The notes under the pieces were generated by a model. It was not told the origin of the DNA, searched no databases, and saw nothing but the letters and a program-made list of their open reading frames with translations. The position numbers were made by a program, and so were the translations under genes. Shown piece after piece: positions 44,145 to 53,252 of a DNA stretch of 64,000 nucleotides. The number at the start of each line of letters is the position of its first letter. The stretch's first letter is position 1. This stretch comes from Leifsonia sp. SCN 70-46 (lineage in GTDB: Bacteria > Actinomycetota > Actinomycetes > Actinomycetales > Microbacteriaceae): NCBI GenBank assembly GCA_001725325.1, contig MEFY01000002.1, forward strand, positions 1,305,559 to 1,369,558, in the 5' to 3' direction.

Positions 44145-45587
44145 CTACTTCTTGTACTGGTACGGGTTGAAGAGCACCTCGGACTCGGGGATCTCCGGGA
44201 ACTGACCGGCCTTCCAGTCGTCGCCGACCTCGCGCTCGAGGTAGGCGACGGTGTCGTCGAGCTTCGCCTTGACGCCCTTGAGGTCGCCCGCGATGACCTT
44301 GCCCTCGGCCTTGACGACCTCTCCGCCCACGAGCACCGTGTGCACGTCGCCGCGCTGGGCCTGGTACACGACCTGGCCCCACGGGTTGATGAGCGGCGCC
44401 CAGGTGGGCGAGTCCTCGTTCTTCAGGAGCACCACGTCGGCGAGCTTGCCCTTCTCGAGCGAGCCGATCTGGTCATCCTTGCCGATGGCCTTCGCACCGC
44501 CGCGGGTCGCCATGTGCACGACCTCCTCGGCGCGCAGCTTGACGTGCGTGACGGTCTCGGCGGGCTCGAGCTTGTGCGCGTGGTAGTGCTCGAGCGCGCG
44601 GTCGGCGTTGACCGTCGCGCGCATCGCCGAGAACAGGTCGGCGCTGAACCACACGCTCGTGTCGACGGAGAGCGAGGCGGGGATGCCGTACTTGCGCAGC
44701 TGGTGCACGGGCGGGTAGCCCTGGCCGCACGTGTCCTCCGACTCGGTGGCGAGGGAGACGTTGCCGCCCGTCGCCGCGATCTTCAGGTAGGAGTCCTCGC
44801 TCAGCGAGGCGGCGTGCACGTAGGTGAAGCCCTCCTCCATGACGCCCGCGGCGTACGCGTTGCGGATGCCCCAGTCGTTGGTGGCGCCCCACACTCCCGC
44901 GTGGGTCGTGACGCGCAGTCCGAGCTCCTTGGCGACCCGGTAGGCGGCGAGCTCGGGGAACTGGTCGTCCTGGTTGGGCACGTCGAACGCGATCTGCGTG
45001 CCGAACATGCGCGAGTCATCCCGCGACTTCGTGAGGATGGCCTGCACGGCAGGGTCGGCCGTCCACTCCCACGGCGACTGGTGGATGTTGCCGTACGCGA
45101 AGACGAAGCGGCCGGGCGAGTTCACGAGCGCGTCGAACGCGGCCTCGCCGTGCTCGACGGTGCGCAGGCCGTGCGACCAGTCGACGCTCGTCGTGACGCC
45201 CGACTCGATGGCGTCGAGGGCCGAGATGAGGTTGCCGGCCGCGTAGTCCTGCGGGCGGAACTTCATGCCGTGCTGCAGGTAGTACCAGACGAAGTACTGC
45301 GTGAGCGTCCAGTCGGCGCCGTACGCGCGCATGGCCGTCTGCCACATGTGGCGGTGGGTGTCGACCATGCCGGGCATGACGATGCCGCCCTTGGCGTCGA
45401 TCTCGAAGGTGTTGTCGGGAACGGAGAGGCCGACTCCGACCTCCGCGATCTTCCCGTCGACCACGAGCACATCGCCCTGCGGGAGCACCGTGTGGGAGTC
45501 GTCCATCGTCAGGACGATCCCGTTGCGGAACACGATGGGTTGGCCGGGCTGGGGGGTGGTGGGGGTACCGGACATTGAGACGCTCAT
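44145..45587 (-). CDS. Amidohydrolase of the TRZ/ATZ-SAH deaminase type
   Basis: The 480-residue metal-dependent hydrolase has an N-terminal beta-sandwich strand and the barrel ligands: DTHRHMWQT (HxH, near residue 78), THAGVWG (third His), YVHAASLS (fourth His) and SLSVDTSVWF (Asp). The C-terminal strand returns to the sandwich. Relatives deaminate or dechlorinate nitrogen heterocycles (cytosine, guanine, triazines, SAH). The substrate here is unknown. An excellent promoter and GGAGG ribosome site lie upstream, and it diverges from the bicupin gene. Confidence 0.88.
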   Translation of the reverse strand: MSVSMSGTPTTPQPGQPIVFRNGIVLTMDDSHTVLPQGDVLVVDGKIAEVGVGLSVPDNTFEIDAKGGIVMPGMVDTHRHMWQTAMRAYGADWTLTQYFVWYYLQHGMKFRPQDYAAGNLISALDAIESGVTTSVDWSHGLRTVEHGEAAFDALVNSPGRFVFAYGNIHQSPWEWTADPAVQAILTKSRDDSRMFGTQIAFDVPNQDDQFPELAAYRVAKELGLRVTTHAGVWGATNDWGIRNAYAAGVMEEGFTYVHAASLSEDSYLKIAATGGNVSLATESEDTCGQGYPPVHQLRKYGIPASLSVDTSVWFSADLFSAMRATVNADRALEHYHAHKLEPAETVTHVKLRAEEVVHMATRGGAKAIGKDDQIGSLEKGKLADVVLLKNEDSPTWAPLINPWGQVVYQAQRGDVHTVLVGGEVVKAEGKVIAGDLKGVKAKLDDTVAYLEREVGDDWKAGQFPEIPESEVLFNPYQYKK

Positions 45588-45617
45588 CCTCCTTGATGGG
45601 GCGATCTTGCTTCACTT

Positions 45618-45722
45618 AGGTTAAACAGTGCTGCACATTCTGTCCAGTGCGGCTGTGTATCGCAAGCTGTTTTCGGGGCAGGTTTCCTCGGCTTGACGCG
45701 CGAGTCGGCATCACCGTAGCCT
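45618..45722. promoter_or_regulatory. Divergent promoters between amidohydrolase and bicupin genes
   Basis: Minus strand: TGGACA (45646-45641), 17 bp, TAACCT (45623-45618) drives the amidohydrolase. Plus strand: TTGACG (45693-45698), 18 bp, TAGCCT (45717-45722) drives the bicupin gene. GTGCTGCAC, an odd palindrome at 45628-45636, lies between the minus-strand -10 and -35 and could be an operator. Confidence 0.55.
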
Positions 45723-45766
45723 GCGTTAAGCAGAAGTGAACGATGATGTTGATGGAGGATGCCCGG

Positions 45767-46663
45767 ATGAGTGCGCGACATGTCGTGCGGACGGCGGAGG
45801 ACGCCGCGTACGTCGACCCGGGAGCCCTCGCCCCCGACTCCCACGGCCTCACCCGCTGGTCGGCGGTGACCGAGGACGACGGTGCGGTCCACACGGGCTT
45901 CGGCATCTCCCGGCTCGCGCCCGGCGGGGTCGTGCCCACGCACGTGCACTCGTTCGAGGAGAGCTTCCACGTGATCGAGGGCGCGGTCATCCTCGTCACC
46001 CCCGAGGCGACGGTCGAGCTCGTCGCCGGGGACTACGGCGTCATCCCCGTCGGAGTGCCGCACTCCTGGCACGCGACGGGCGACGTCGACGCGGCCTGGG
46101 CCGACATCTACAGCCCCGTTCCGCGCGCGGCCCACGGCTTCGACACGTACCGCGTGCCCGACATCGAGGGCGGCGAGCCCGTGAAGGTGGATGCCCGCGA
46201 CCCCCGCACGCGGTCGTTCGGCGCGATCACCGCCCAGCAGATGGACCCGGGCCGCCAGTCGCAGAAGAACCTCGCCCAGTCCGCGAGCATGCGCACGGCC
46301 CTGCTCGTGTACAGCGGCATCTCGCTCAAGATGATGGTCGACTCCGACCTCGGCTCGGTGCTCTCGACCATGTTCATGGTGCAGTACGAGCCCGACGGCG
46401 TCGCAGGTCCGCACGACCACCCGCTCGAGGAGGCCTATCTCATCACCGAGGGCGAGGTCGACGCGACGTTCGACGGCGTCGCCGTGCGCCTCAAGGTCGG
46501 CGACATCGCGTGGGCCGGCGTCGGCTGCGTGCACTCGTTCGCCGCGACGGGCGCGCCCGTGCGCTGGCTCGAGACCCAGGCGCCGCAGATGCCGGCGCGC
46601 CACGCCTACCGGTTCGCCCGGGACTGGAACTACCTGACCGACAAGTTGGAGGAGCAGCAATGA
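45767..46663 (+). CDS. Bicupin protein, putative metal-dependent enzyme
   Basis: The 298-residue protein has two cupin domains. Domain 1 carries THVHSFEESFHVIEGAV (two His and Glu) with VPHSWHA; domain 2 carries PHDHPLEEAYLITEGEVDA with VGCVHSFAA. Each has a full metal site. The layout resembles ureidoglycine aminohydrolase and other bicupin hydrolases or oxygenases, but I cannot fix the reaction. The ATG at 45767 was chosen over earlier ATGs because GGAGGA lies 8 bp before it. It is coupled to the SDR gene (ATGA). Confidence 0.85.
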   Translation: MSARHVVRTAEDAAYVDPGALAPDSHGLTRWSAVTEDDGAVHTGFGISRLAPGGVVPTHVHSFEESFHVIEGAVILVTPEATVELVAGDYGVIPVGVPHSWHATGDVDAAWADIYSPVPRAAHGFDTYRVPDIEGGEPVKVDARDPRTRSFGAITAQQMDPGRQSQKNLAQSASMRTALLVYSGISLKMMVDSDLGSVLSTMFMVQYEPDGVAGPHDHPLEEAYLITEGEVDATFDGVAVRLKVGDIAWAGVGCVHSFAATGAPVRWLETQAPQMPARHAYRFARDWNYLTDKLEEQQ

Positions 46664-47364
46664 CGCGCACCATAGTGATCATCGGGGGCACGAGCGGAAT
46701 CGGCCTCGAGATCGCCAAGGACGCCCTCGCGCGCGGCGAGAAGGTCGTGCTCACGGGGCGCGACGCCGCGAACACGCAGGCCATAGCGGCCTCGCTCGGT
46801 GACGGCGCGACGGGCCTCGCCGTCGACATCTCCGAGCCCTCGTCGATCGCCGCCTCGCTCGCGGGCGTCGGCCAGATCAACGGGCTCGTGCTCGCCGCCA
46901 TCGAGCGCGACGCGAACACCGTGCGCGACTACGACATCGCACGCGCCGTGCGGCTGGTCACCCTCAAGCTCGTGGGCTACACCGAGACGATCCACACCCT
47001 CATCGACCGCATGGAACCGAGCGTCGACACGGGCATCGTGCTATTCGGCGGTCGCGCCAAGGATGCCCCGTACCCGGGCTCCACGACGGTCTCCACGATC
47101 AACGGCGGCGTCGAGGGGCTCGTGACGACGCTCGCACTCGAGCTCGCCCCCATCCGCGTCAACGCCGTGCACCCCGGGATCATCGGCAACAGCCCGTTCT
47201 GGGCCTCGAAGCCCGAGGGCGTGCTCGACGGCTACGAGTCCCGCACGCCGGGCGGCAAGCTCGCCACGATGGAGGATGTCGTGGGCGCCACGCGGTTCCT
47301 GCTCGACAACCGCGGGGTCTCGGCGACCAACCTATACGTCGACCGCGGCTGGCGCATCACGTAG
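46660..47364 (+). CDS. Short-chain dehydrogenase-like protein lacking the catalytic Tyr-Lys pair
   Basis: The 234-residue Rossmann protein binds a dinucleotide (GGTSGIG at 9-15) and keeps the SDR strand order and the AVHPGIIGNSPFW substrate loop. The catalytic YxxxK is replaced: the aligned positions are Val144 and Asn148 in TVSTINGGVEGL. Normal oxidoreduction by the SDR mechanism is therefore unlikely; it may be a regulator, a different enzyme type, or use other residues. It is translated with the bicupin gene (GGAGGAG, ATGA). Confidence 0.85.
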   Translation: MTRTIVIIGGTSGIGLEIAKDALARGEKVVLTGRDAANTQAIAASLGDGATGLAVDISEPSSIAASLAGVGQINGLVLAAIERDANTVRDYDIARAVRLVTLKLVGYTETIHTLIDRMEPSVDTGIVLFGGRAKDAPYPGSTTVSTINGGVEGLVTTLALELAPIRVNAVHPGIIGNSPFWASKPEGVLDGYESRTPGGKLATMEDVVGATRFLLDNRGVSATNLYVDRGWRIT

Positions 47365-47401
47365 CGGCTCCGCGGTCGGTGCTCCTGCCGCCGGCCCGCG
47401 C

Positions 47402-47520
47402 GTGAAGAACTCAGGCAACACGGCCGACCCCGCCCAGGTCACGCGCTTGACGTGAACGGCGGCGACCGCGCTGCCTGAGTTGTTCACGCCGGCGGGCGGT
47501 GGGGCGGCGGGCGGTGGGGC
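47402..47520. repeat. Long inverted repeat followed by a tandem 15-bp repeat
   Basis: GTGAAGAACTCAGGCA (47402-47417) and its reverse complement TGCCTGAGTTGTTCAC (47472-47487) agree in 15 of 16 positions around a 54-bp middle. Two exact 15-bp units GGCGGGCGGTGGGGC follow at 47491-47505 and 47506-47520. This is the gap between the convergent SDR and MFS genes (217 bp); no gene is seen. It may act as a bidirectional terminator or be a repeat element. Confidence 0.6.
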
Positions 47521-47581
47521 GGCGGCGGAAGGGCGCACGGAAGGCGAGCCCCGCGCGGCTCACGGCGCGGAACGTGGACGC

Positions 47582-48709
47582 CTACGCCCGCCGTCCCGCC
47601 ACGAGCCCCACGCACAGCGACGCGGCGCCGAGCGCGAGCGCGAGCATCCCGACCCCCGCGTACCCGGCCGGGCGCATGATCGCGGCCGCGACGGCCGTCG
47701 CGCCCGAGCTTGCGAGGAACGTCGTCGCCATGAACACGGTGTTGGCGCGGCCCGACTCCGCGGGGTCGACCGAGGCGAGCGCGTTCGCCTGGCTCGAGAC
47801 CTGCGAGCTGCTCATGCCGAACGACACGAGGAAGAGGCCGGCGACGACGGCGGGCACCGAGTGGCTCAGCAGGGCGATGAGCGCCGCACCGACGATGAGG
47901 GCCGCGAGCGACGCGGGCAGGGCCCGGCGGGTGCCGATGAGGGGCTGCACGCGCGCGGACGCCACGGTGGCGGCGCCGCCCACGAGCCCCGCGAGCCCGA
48001 TCGCCGCCGTCTGCGCGACGGACAGCCCGAGCTCGCCCACGCCGTAGAGGGTGACCATCGACCACACGGAGATGAACGCCGAGAACGCGAGCGCGTGCGT
48101 GACGGTGAGCAGCCGCAGGTCGCGCGACCCTCCGACGATGCGCGGGATCGACGCGAGGATGGCGCGGTACCCCACCGAGGCGGGCGGCCGCGTCGAGGGC
48201 GCGAAGCCGAGAGTGAGGGGGACGCACGCCGCGACGAGCACCGCAGCGCCCACGAGCACCGTGCGCCAGCCCAGGGACTCGGCGAACGCGCCGAGGAGGG
48301 TCCGCACCCCGAACAGCCCGATGAGGAACGAGCCCACGAGCACCGCGGCGGTGCGCGCCCGCACCTCGGGCGGGGCCAGCCGCAGCGCCGCCGAGACGAG
48401 GATCTGGCCGACGGTCGCGGCCGCTCCCGCCACGAACATCATGACGGTGAGCAGCGCGAAGCTGCCCGCGGCGGCGGCCACGAGCACCGCGGCGGCCGTG
48501 ACCGCGAGCTGCACGGAGACCTGCAGCCGCGGCGCGATCCTGTCGCCCAGCGACACCAGGAACACGACGCCCACCGCGTAGCCCGCCTGCACGGCGACCG
48601 TGGGCGCCGACGACTGCGCGAGCTGCACCCCGAGCTCGCCCGCGGCGAGGGTCTGGATGGGCTGCGGAACGTAGATCATCGACACGCCCACGGCGGAGAT
48701 GACCGACAT
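47582..48709 (-). CDS. Major facilitator superfamily transporter
   Basis: The 375-residue membrane protein has about 11-12 hydrophobic segments and the MFS loop signatures GDRIAPR and GTRRALP after helices 2 and 8. The overall form is of drug/proton or metabolite exporters of the AraJ/arabinose-efflux type. ATG 48709 is the only plausible start; its first helix begins immediately. It follows the ABC permease gene by 46 bp on the same strand, so it may belong to that operon. Substrate unknown. Confidence 0.8.
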   Translation of the reverse strand: MSVISAVGVSMIYVPQPIQTLAAGELGVQLAQSSAPTVAVQAGYAVGVVFLVSLGDRIAPRLQVSVQLAVTAAAVLVAAAAGSFALLTVMMFVAGAAATVGQILVSAALRLAPPEVRARTAAVLVGSFLIGLFGVRTLLGAFAESLGWRTVLVGAAVLVAACVPLTLGFAPSTRPPASVGYRAILASIPRIVGGSRDLRLLTVTHALAFSAFISVWSMVTLYGVGELGLSVAQTAAIGLAGLVGGAATVASARVQPLIGTRRALPASLAALIVGAALIALLSHSVPAVVAGLFLVSFGMSSSQVSSQANALASVDPAESGRANTVFMATTFLASSGATAVAAAIMRPAGYAGVGMLALALGAASLCVGLVAGRRA

Positions 48710-48755
48710 GGCGGCGACGCGCGCGGCCCACCCCGCGCCCTCGGTGGCGGTCAGG

Positions 48756-49757
48756 TCAACGCCTCCGCAGCTTCGACCACGCGTCGAACCCGACGGCGAC
48801 GAGGATGATGGCGCCGAGCGCGATCCCCTGGAAGAGCGGGTCGATGCGCAGCAGCGTGAAGCCGTTGTAGAGCATGGCGATGAAGAGGATGCCCAGCACG
48901 GTGCGCCACACGGCGCCCTCGCCGCCGAGGATCGACGTGCCGCCCACGACGATGCCCGCGAGCACCGTGAACGTGAGGGTCGTCGCTATCGCGTCGTTCT
49001 CGGGCACCGACGGCGTGCGCGCGAGGTCGATGACGCCCGCCATGCCCGCCGCGAGGCCCGCGAGGGCGAACGTCGCGATGCGCACCCCGCCCACGCGGAT
49101 GCCGGCGAGGCGCGCGGCCTCGGCGTTGCCGCCCGCGGCGTACACATACCGGCCGAACGTCGTGCGCCACAGCACCACGGCGAGGATCACGATGACGACG
49201 AGGGCGATCCACGTCGGCAGCGAGATGCCGAGGGGCTTGGTCGTCGCGAGCCAGCGGAACTCGGGGAAGTCCACCCGGATCTGGCCGACGCCCTGCTTGC
49301 CGAACTGCGACACGAGCTTCGTGGCCCCGAGGATGATGAAGCTCATGGCGAGCGTCGCGATGAGCGGGTTGACCTTGAGGTAGGTGCTGATGATGCCGTT
49401 CACGATGCCGACGAGGAGGCCCGCGAGCACGGCGACCGTGATGCCGACGGCCACGCCCGCGACGCCGCCGACCTTGACGATGAGCGTTCCGCAGATGACG
49501 GCGGTGAACATGTAGGTCGCGCCGATCGAGAGGTCGATGCCTCCCGCGATGATCACGAGGGTGCTCGCGGCCGCGACGATGAGGATGCCCGCCTGCCGGT
49601 CGAGCACGTTGCCGATGTTCTGGAAGCTCAGGAACGCGGGGCTGCCGATCGACAGCGCGATGAACACCGCGAGGAACGGCACCACTATCGCGAGGGACCG
49701 CCACGGGATCCGCCGCGCGAGGCTCGGGCTGGACTGGGTCTGGACTGTGGCGCTCAT
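48756..49757 (-). CDS. Ribose/xylose-type ABC transporter permease
   Basis: The 333-residue permease of the RbsC family has about ten helices with family motifs GGIDLSIGATYMFTAVICG, NPLIATLAMSFIILGATKL and YAAGGNAEAARLAGIRV, the loop that meets the ATPase. One permease gene serves as a homodimer. Its start overlaps the ATPase stop (ATGA type). Substrates of this family include pentoses, AI-2, inositol, erythritol and nucleosides. Confidence 0.93.
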   Translation of the reverse strand: MSATVQTQSSPSLARRIPWRSLAIVVPFLAVFIALSIGSPAFLSFQNIGNVLDRQAGILIVAAASTLVIIAGGIDLSIGATYMFTAVICGTLIVKVGGVAGVAVGITVAVLAGLLVGIVNGIISTYLKVNPLIATLAMSFIILGATKLVSQFGKQGVGQIRVDFPEFRWLATTKPLGISLPTWIALVVIVILAVVLWRTTFGRYVYAAGGNAEAARLAGIRVGGVRIATFALAGLAAGMAGVIDLARTPSVPENDAIATTLTFTVLAGIVVGGTSILGGEGAVWRTVLGILFIAMLYNGFTLLRIDPLFQGIALGAIILVAVGFDAWSKLRRR

Positions 49758-51277
49758 ATGCTCCCGCTCGTGATCGGATCCGCGAAGGCCGCGGTGATGA
49801 CTCTCTCCTCGGTCATGTCGTCTCCCGTGAGCTCGGCGACGATGCGTCCGCCGCGCACGACGAGGATGCGGTGCGCGAGACCGAGCACCTCCTCGACGTC
49901 CGACGAGATGACGAGCACGCCGATGCCCTGGGCCGCCTGCTCGACGATCAGGTCGTAGATGGCGCGGCGCGAGCCGACGTCGACGCCGCGCGTGGGCTCA
50001 TCCGCGATGAGCAGCTTGCGCGACCGCTGGAGGGCGCGCGCGAAGAGCACCTTCTGCTGGTTGCCGCCGGAGAGCGCGGAGACATCCCGGCGGTCGTCGC
50101 CCGCAACGGTCACGCGGTCGAGCATGGTGCGCGCCGCACGGCGCTCGCGCGCGGGGGAGACCCACGAGCCCGAGGCCACCTGGGCGAGGTTCGACAGCGT
50201 GACGTTCTGGCGGATGGGCCTGCCGAGCACGAGCCCCTGCTCCTTGCGCGACTCGGGGATGAGGAACACACCGCTCGCGAGGGCGCCGGGGATCGTCGTG
50301 CCGCACGGCTGCCCGTCGACCTCGACGGTTCCGGAGCGCGGGACCGCACCGAATATCGCGTGCGCGATCTCGCTGCGCCCCGCGCCCACGAGGCCCGCGA
50401 GGCCCACGATCTCGCCCTCACGGATCGTGAGCGAGACGCCGTTGACACCGGGTGCCACGAGATCCCGCACGACGAGCACGTCGCGGTCGTGGTCGGGCAC
50501 GGGGGGCTTCTCGGGGAAGACGTTGCCGAGCGTGCGGCCGAGCATCCCCTCGATGAGCGAGGCCTCGGTCTCGTCGGCGGCGGGTGCCGTGCGGATGAGC
50601 CGGCCGTCGCGCAGGATCGTGACGGTGTCGCACAGCTCGAGCACCTCGGAGAGGTAGTGCGAGACGAGCAGGACGGTGTGGCCGGAGGCGGCGAGCTGGC
50701 GCACGACGCCGTGCAGCAGCTCGGTGTCGTGGCCGGAGAGCGCGGCGGTCGGCTCGTCCATGATGATGAGGGAGGCGCCGCGGGCCAGCGCGCGGAGGAT
50801 CTCCACCTTCTGCTGGTCTGCGGTGCGCAGCGAGCCGACGACGACGTCGGGGTCGAGGTCGAACCCGGTCTCGCGGGCGAGCTCGAGGAAGCGGGCGCGC
50901 AGCGCGCGGCGCCCGATCCAGCCGAGCGACCGGGGCTCGCGGCCCAGGTAGACGTTCTCGGCGACGGTGAGCGCGGGCACGAGGGCGAGCTCCTGGGCGA
51001 TCGTCGCGATGCCGAGGTCGAGGGCCTCGCGCGGGCTCCCGAAGCGCTGGGGCTCGCCGTTCACGAGCAGCTCGCCCGAGTCGGCGGAGTAGAGCCCCGC
51101 GATGATCTTGCTGAGCGTGGACTTGCCCGCGCCGTTCTCGCCGACGAGGGCGTGAACGGACCCGGGCTCGAGCCGCAGGTCGATGTCGGCGAGCACGGGG
51201 ATGCCGCCGAAGGACTTGCCGACACCCCGCAGCTCGATGAGGAGCTGCGGGGTGCCGGCGACTGACGAGTCAGGCAT
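49754..51277 (-). CDS. Ribose-type ABC transporter ATPase (two ABC domains)
   Basis: The 507-residue protein of the RbsA/MglA family has Walker A GENGAGKST with IIMDEPTAALSG in the first half. In the second half the P-loop is degenerate, as usual in this family (GLVGAGRSE), with signature LSGGNQQKVLFARAL and LIADEPTRGVDVGSR. It energises import through the downstream-encoded permease and receives the lipoprotein encoded 6 bp upstream. Confidence 0.94.
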   Translation of the reverse strand: MPDSSVAGTPQLLIELRGVGKSFGGIPVLADIDLRLEPGSVHALVGENGAGKSTLSKIIAGLYSADSGELLVNGEPQRFGSPREALDLGIATIAQELALVPALTVAENVYLGREPRSLGWIGRRALRARFLELARETGFDLDPDVVVGSLRTADQQKVEILRALARGASLIIMDEPTAALSGHDTELLHGVVRQLAASGHTVLLVSHYLSEVLELCDTVTILRDGRLIRTAPAADETEASLIEGMLGRTLGNVFPEKPPVPDHDRDVLVVRDLVAPGVNGVSLTIREGEIVGLAGLVGAGRSEIAHAIFGAVPRSGTVEVDGQPCGTTIPGALASGVFLIPESRKEQGLVLGRPIRQNVTLSNLAQVASGSWVSPARERRAARTMLDRVTVAGDDRRDVSALSGGNQQKVLFARALQRSRKLLIADEPTRGVDVGSRRAIYDLIVEQAAQGIGVLVISSDVEEVLGLAHRILVVRGGRIVAELTGDDMTEERVITAAFADPITSGSI

Positions 51278-51283
51278 TGCTGG

Positions 51284-52318
51284 TTAGCCGGCCCACTCGC
51301 CGGTGAACTTGCTGGCCGTGTCCTTGGTCATGACGCCGTTGTTCGGGAAGTCCTTGAACGGGTCGACGTCGCCCTGCTTGGTGCCGTTGCGCAGCGCGTC
51401 GATCATGGCCTCCATGCCGAGGCGTCCGGTCGTGGCCGGCGCCTGCACGACGTCTGCGAAGACGGTGCCGTCGGCGACCTTGCCCTGGCCCCACGCGGAT
51501 CCGCCGTAGCCCACGAGCAGGAAGTCGCTCACGTTCTTGCCGGCGGCCTCGATGGCCTGGACGGCGCCCTGCAGGCCCTGGTCCGACGTGGCGATGAGGT
51601 CGACGTTGGGGTTGGCCGTGAGGATGTCGCTCACCGCGGTCTGGGCGGCGGCCGGGTTGTAGAACGTCTCGCCCTCGGCGACGACCGTCACGGGGCTGCC
51701 CTTGGTGGCCTCGGTGAAGCCGTCCCAGAGCGCCACGCCCACGGCGGACGCCTTCACGTCGTGCAGGTACGCGACGTTGCAGGGGTCGAGGTTCATCGAC
51801 GCGCACGCGGCGACCGTCTGCTCGCCGAACTTCTTGCCGAGCTCGGAGGGCACGAAGACGACGTTGGCCGCGAGGCCGTCGACCTGCGTCTTGCCGGTCG
51901 TGAAGTCGTCACCGAGGATCTGGTCGATGTTGACGACGGTGATGCCCGCGTCGATCGCCTGCTTGGTGACGTCGACGATGGCCGGGCCGTAGATGGGCTG
52001 GGTGATGATGCCGTCGTACTGGCCCGACGCGATCGCGTCCTGGATGAGGGTGACCTGGAGGTTCGGGTCGAGGTTGCCGTCGAGCACCGTGAGCACGGCG
52101 TTGTTGGCGTCGGCGACCTTCTGCGCCTCGGCGAGCATCGGCTCGTCGTAGGTGTTGGCGACGGCGAACGAGATGTACGCGATCTGGAGCGGCTCCTCGG
52201 AGGGAGCGTCGGTGCCCGCGGGGGCGGGGGTGGAGCATGCTGCGAGAGCGAGAGCCGTCGTGGCGATCGCCCCGATGGCCCAGGGGCGGACGAGCTTCGC
52301 CGACCGTGATTGCCTCAT
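51284..52318 (-). CDS. Ribose-type substrate-binding lipoprotein
   Basis: The 344-residue periplasmic-binding-protein-like lipoprotein has a twin-basic start and lipobox ALAAC (Cys28). Two Rossmann lobes follow (IAYISFAVANTYDEPML, GIITQPIYGPAIVDVTKQAIDAGITVVNID, LIATSDQGLQGAVQAIEAAGK). Uncommonly for the family it has an internal Cys pair (CASMNLDPC) that may form a disulfide. First gene of the importer operon with an AAAGGAG ribosome site and a well-marked promoter/operator upstream. The substrate is not deducible. Confidence 0.92.
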   Translation of the reverse strand: MRQSRSAKLVRPWAIGAIATTALALAACSTPAPAGTDAPSEEPLQIAYISFAVANTYDEPMLAEAQKVADANNAVLTVLDGNLDPNLQVTLIQDAIASGQYDGIITQPIYGPAIVDVTKQAIDAGITVVNIDQILGDDFTTGKTQVDGLAANVVFVPSELGKKFGEQTVAACASMNLDPCNVAYLHDVKASAVGVALWDGFTEATKGSPVTVVAEGETFYNPAAAQTAVSDILTANPNVDLIATSDQGLQGAVQAIEAAGKNVSDFLLVGYGGSAWGQGKVADGTVFADVVQAPATTGRLGMEAMIDALRNGTKQGDVDPFKDFPNNGVMTKDTASKFTGEWAG

Positions 52319-52348
52319 GGTGATTTCTCCTTTGAAACCTCTGGCTTA

Positions 52349-52421
52349 CCGGGATCGGCATCGATCCCGGCTGGTGCATTTCAGTGTGACTATACACACC
52401 GTGCACCAACAATGAAATGCA
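52349..52421 (-). promoter_or_regulatory. Promoter and nested palindromes controlling the ABC importer operon
   Basis: Minus-strand -10 TATAGT (52394-52389) lies 17 bp after TTTCAT. The -10 is centred in a perfect palindrome GTGTG-6-CACAC (52384-52399). This is enclosed by a second perfect inverted repeat TGCATTTCA (52375-52383) / TGAAATGCA (52413-52421). An 8-bp hairpin (CCGGGATC/GATCCCGG, 52349-52370) sits in the leader. The XRE-cupin regulator encoded next door is the likely binder. Confidence 0.6.
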
Positions 52422-52485
52422 TGTCCAGATGAGCTTCAAAATGGGCGCGCGGAAGCGTCCCGAACCATCGGGGGAGAGTCAGGCT

Positions 52486-53181
52486 CTACAGGTCGTCCAT
52501 GGCGCGGAGCACGTCGACCGCCGAGGCGAGCGGGGTGCCCGCGCTCCTCGGGTCGGCTCCGGGCGCCGCGGGCATCGCCTGGTTCTGCTGGCGGCGGCCG
52601 AACACGAACCACACGCCGCGCGCGACGACGTCGCCGTCGTTGGAGTACAGGTGCGGCCGCACCGAGTCGAAGTACATCGAGTCGCCGGGCTCGAGCACGT
52701 AGGTGTCGAAGTCGAGCTGCAGGGTGAGCCGGCCCTCGATGAGGTAGGCGTACTCGATGCCCGCGTGGCGCATGAGCTTGCCCTCGATGGAGCTCGAGGC
52801 GCCGGGGTCGTAGCTCACGAGGATGCCGTCCGCCGGCCCGGTGCCGCCCGCGAGGCGCTCCCACCGCACGCCGTTCTCCATCTCGAGCACGGGGTTGTCG
52901 GCCGCCCGCTGCACGGCGGGCGAGGGGGAGTAGCTCGGCAGCAGCGCAGACTCGGGGCTGTCGGCGGCCGGGCGCGCGGCGGGCGTGCCCATGACGTCGT
53001 CGATCGAGATGCCGAGGTGGGTGACGAGCGCGTAGAGCGTCGAGACCGACGGCTGCGTCTTGCCGGTCTCCACCTGCGAGATGAGGCTCGCGGAGACGCC
53101 GAGGGCCTGGGCGACGCTGCGGAGGCTGAGCCCCTGCTGGAGCCGGGCCTCACGGAGGCGCGAGCCGATGTCCGCCGTCAT
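52486..53181 (-). CDS. XRE-family regulator with C-terminal cupin
   Basis: The 231-residue protein has an N-terminal helix-turn-helix (LREARLQQGLSLRSVAQALGVSASLISQVETGKTQPSVSTLYALVTHLGI) and a C-terminal cupin (about 140-205: HAGIEYAYLIEGRLTLQLDFDTYVLEPGDSMYFDSVRPHLYSNDG). This class senses catabolites and controls adjacent degradation genes. GGAGG ribosome site before ATG 53181. It lies between the importer operon and the M24 gene, both with palindromic promoter regions, and probably controls both. Confidence 0.9.
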   Translation of the reverse strand: MTADIGSRLREARLQQGLSLRSVAQALGVSASLISQVETGKTQPSVSTLYALVTHLGISIDDVMGTPAARPAADSPESALLPSYSPSPAVQRAADNPVLEMENGVRWERLAGGTGPADGILVSYDPGASSSIEGKLMRHAGIEYAYLIEGRLTLQLDFDTYVLEPGDSMYFDSVRPHLYSNDGDVVARGVWFVFGRRQQNQAMPAAPGADPRSAGTPLASAVDVLRAMDDL

Positions 53182-53252
53182 CCGTCCTCCGGTTCGTCGA
53201 GGGCGAGTGCCCCCACGTTCTTGGTGAGATTACCATCGTGGCGTGCGGCCGA

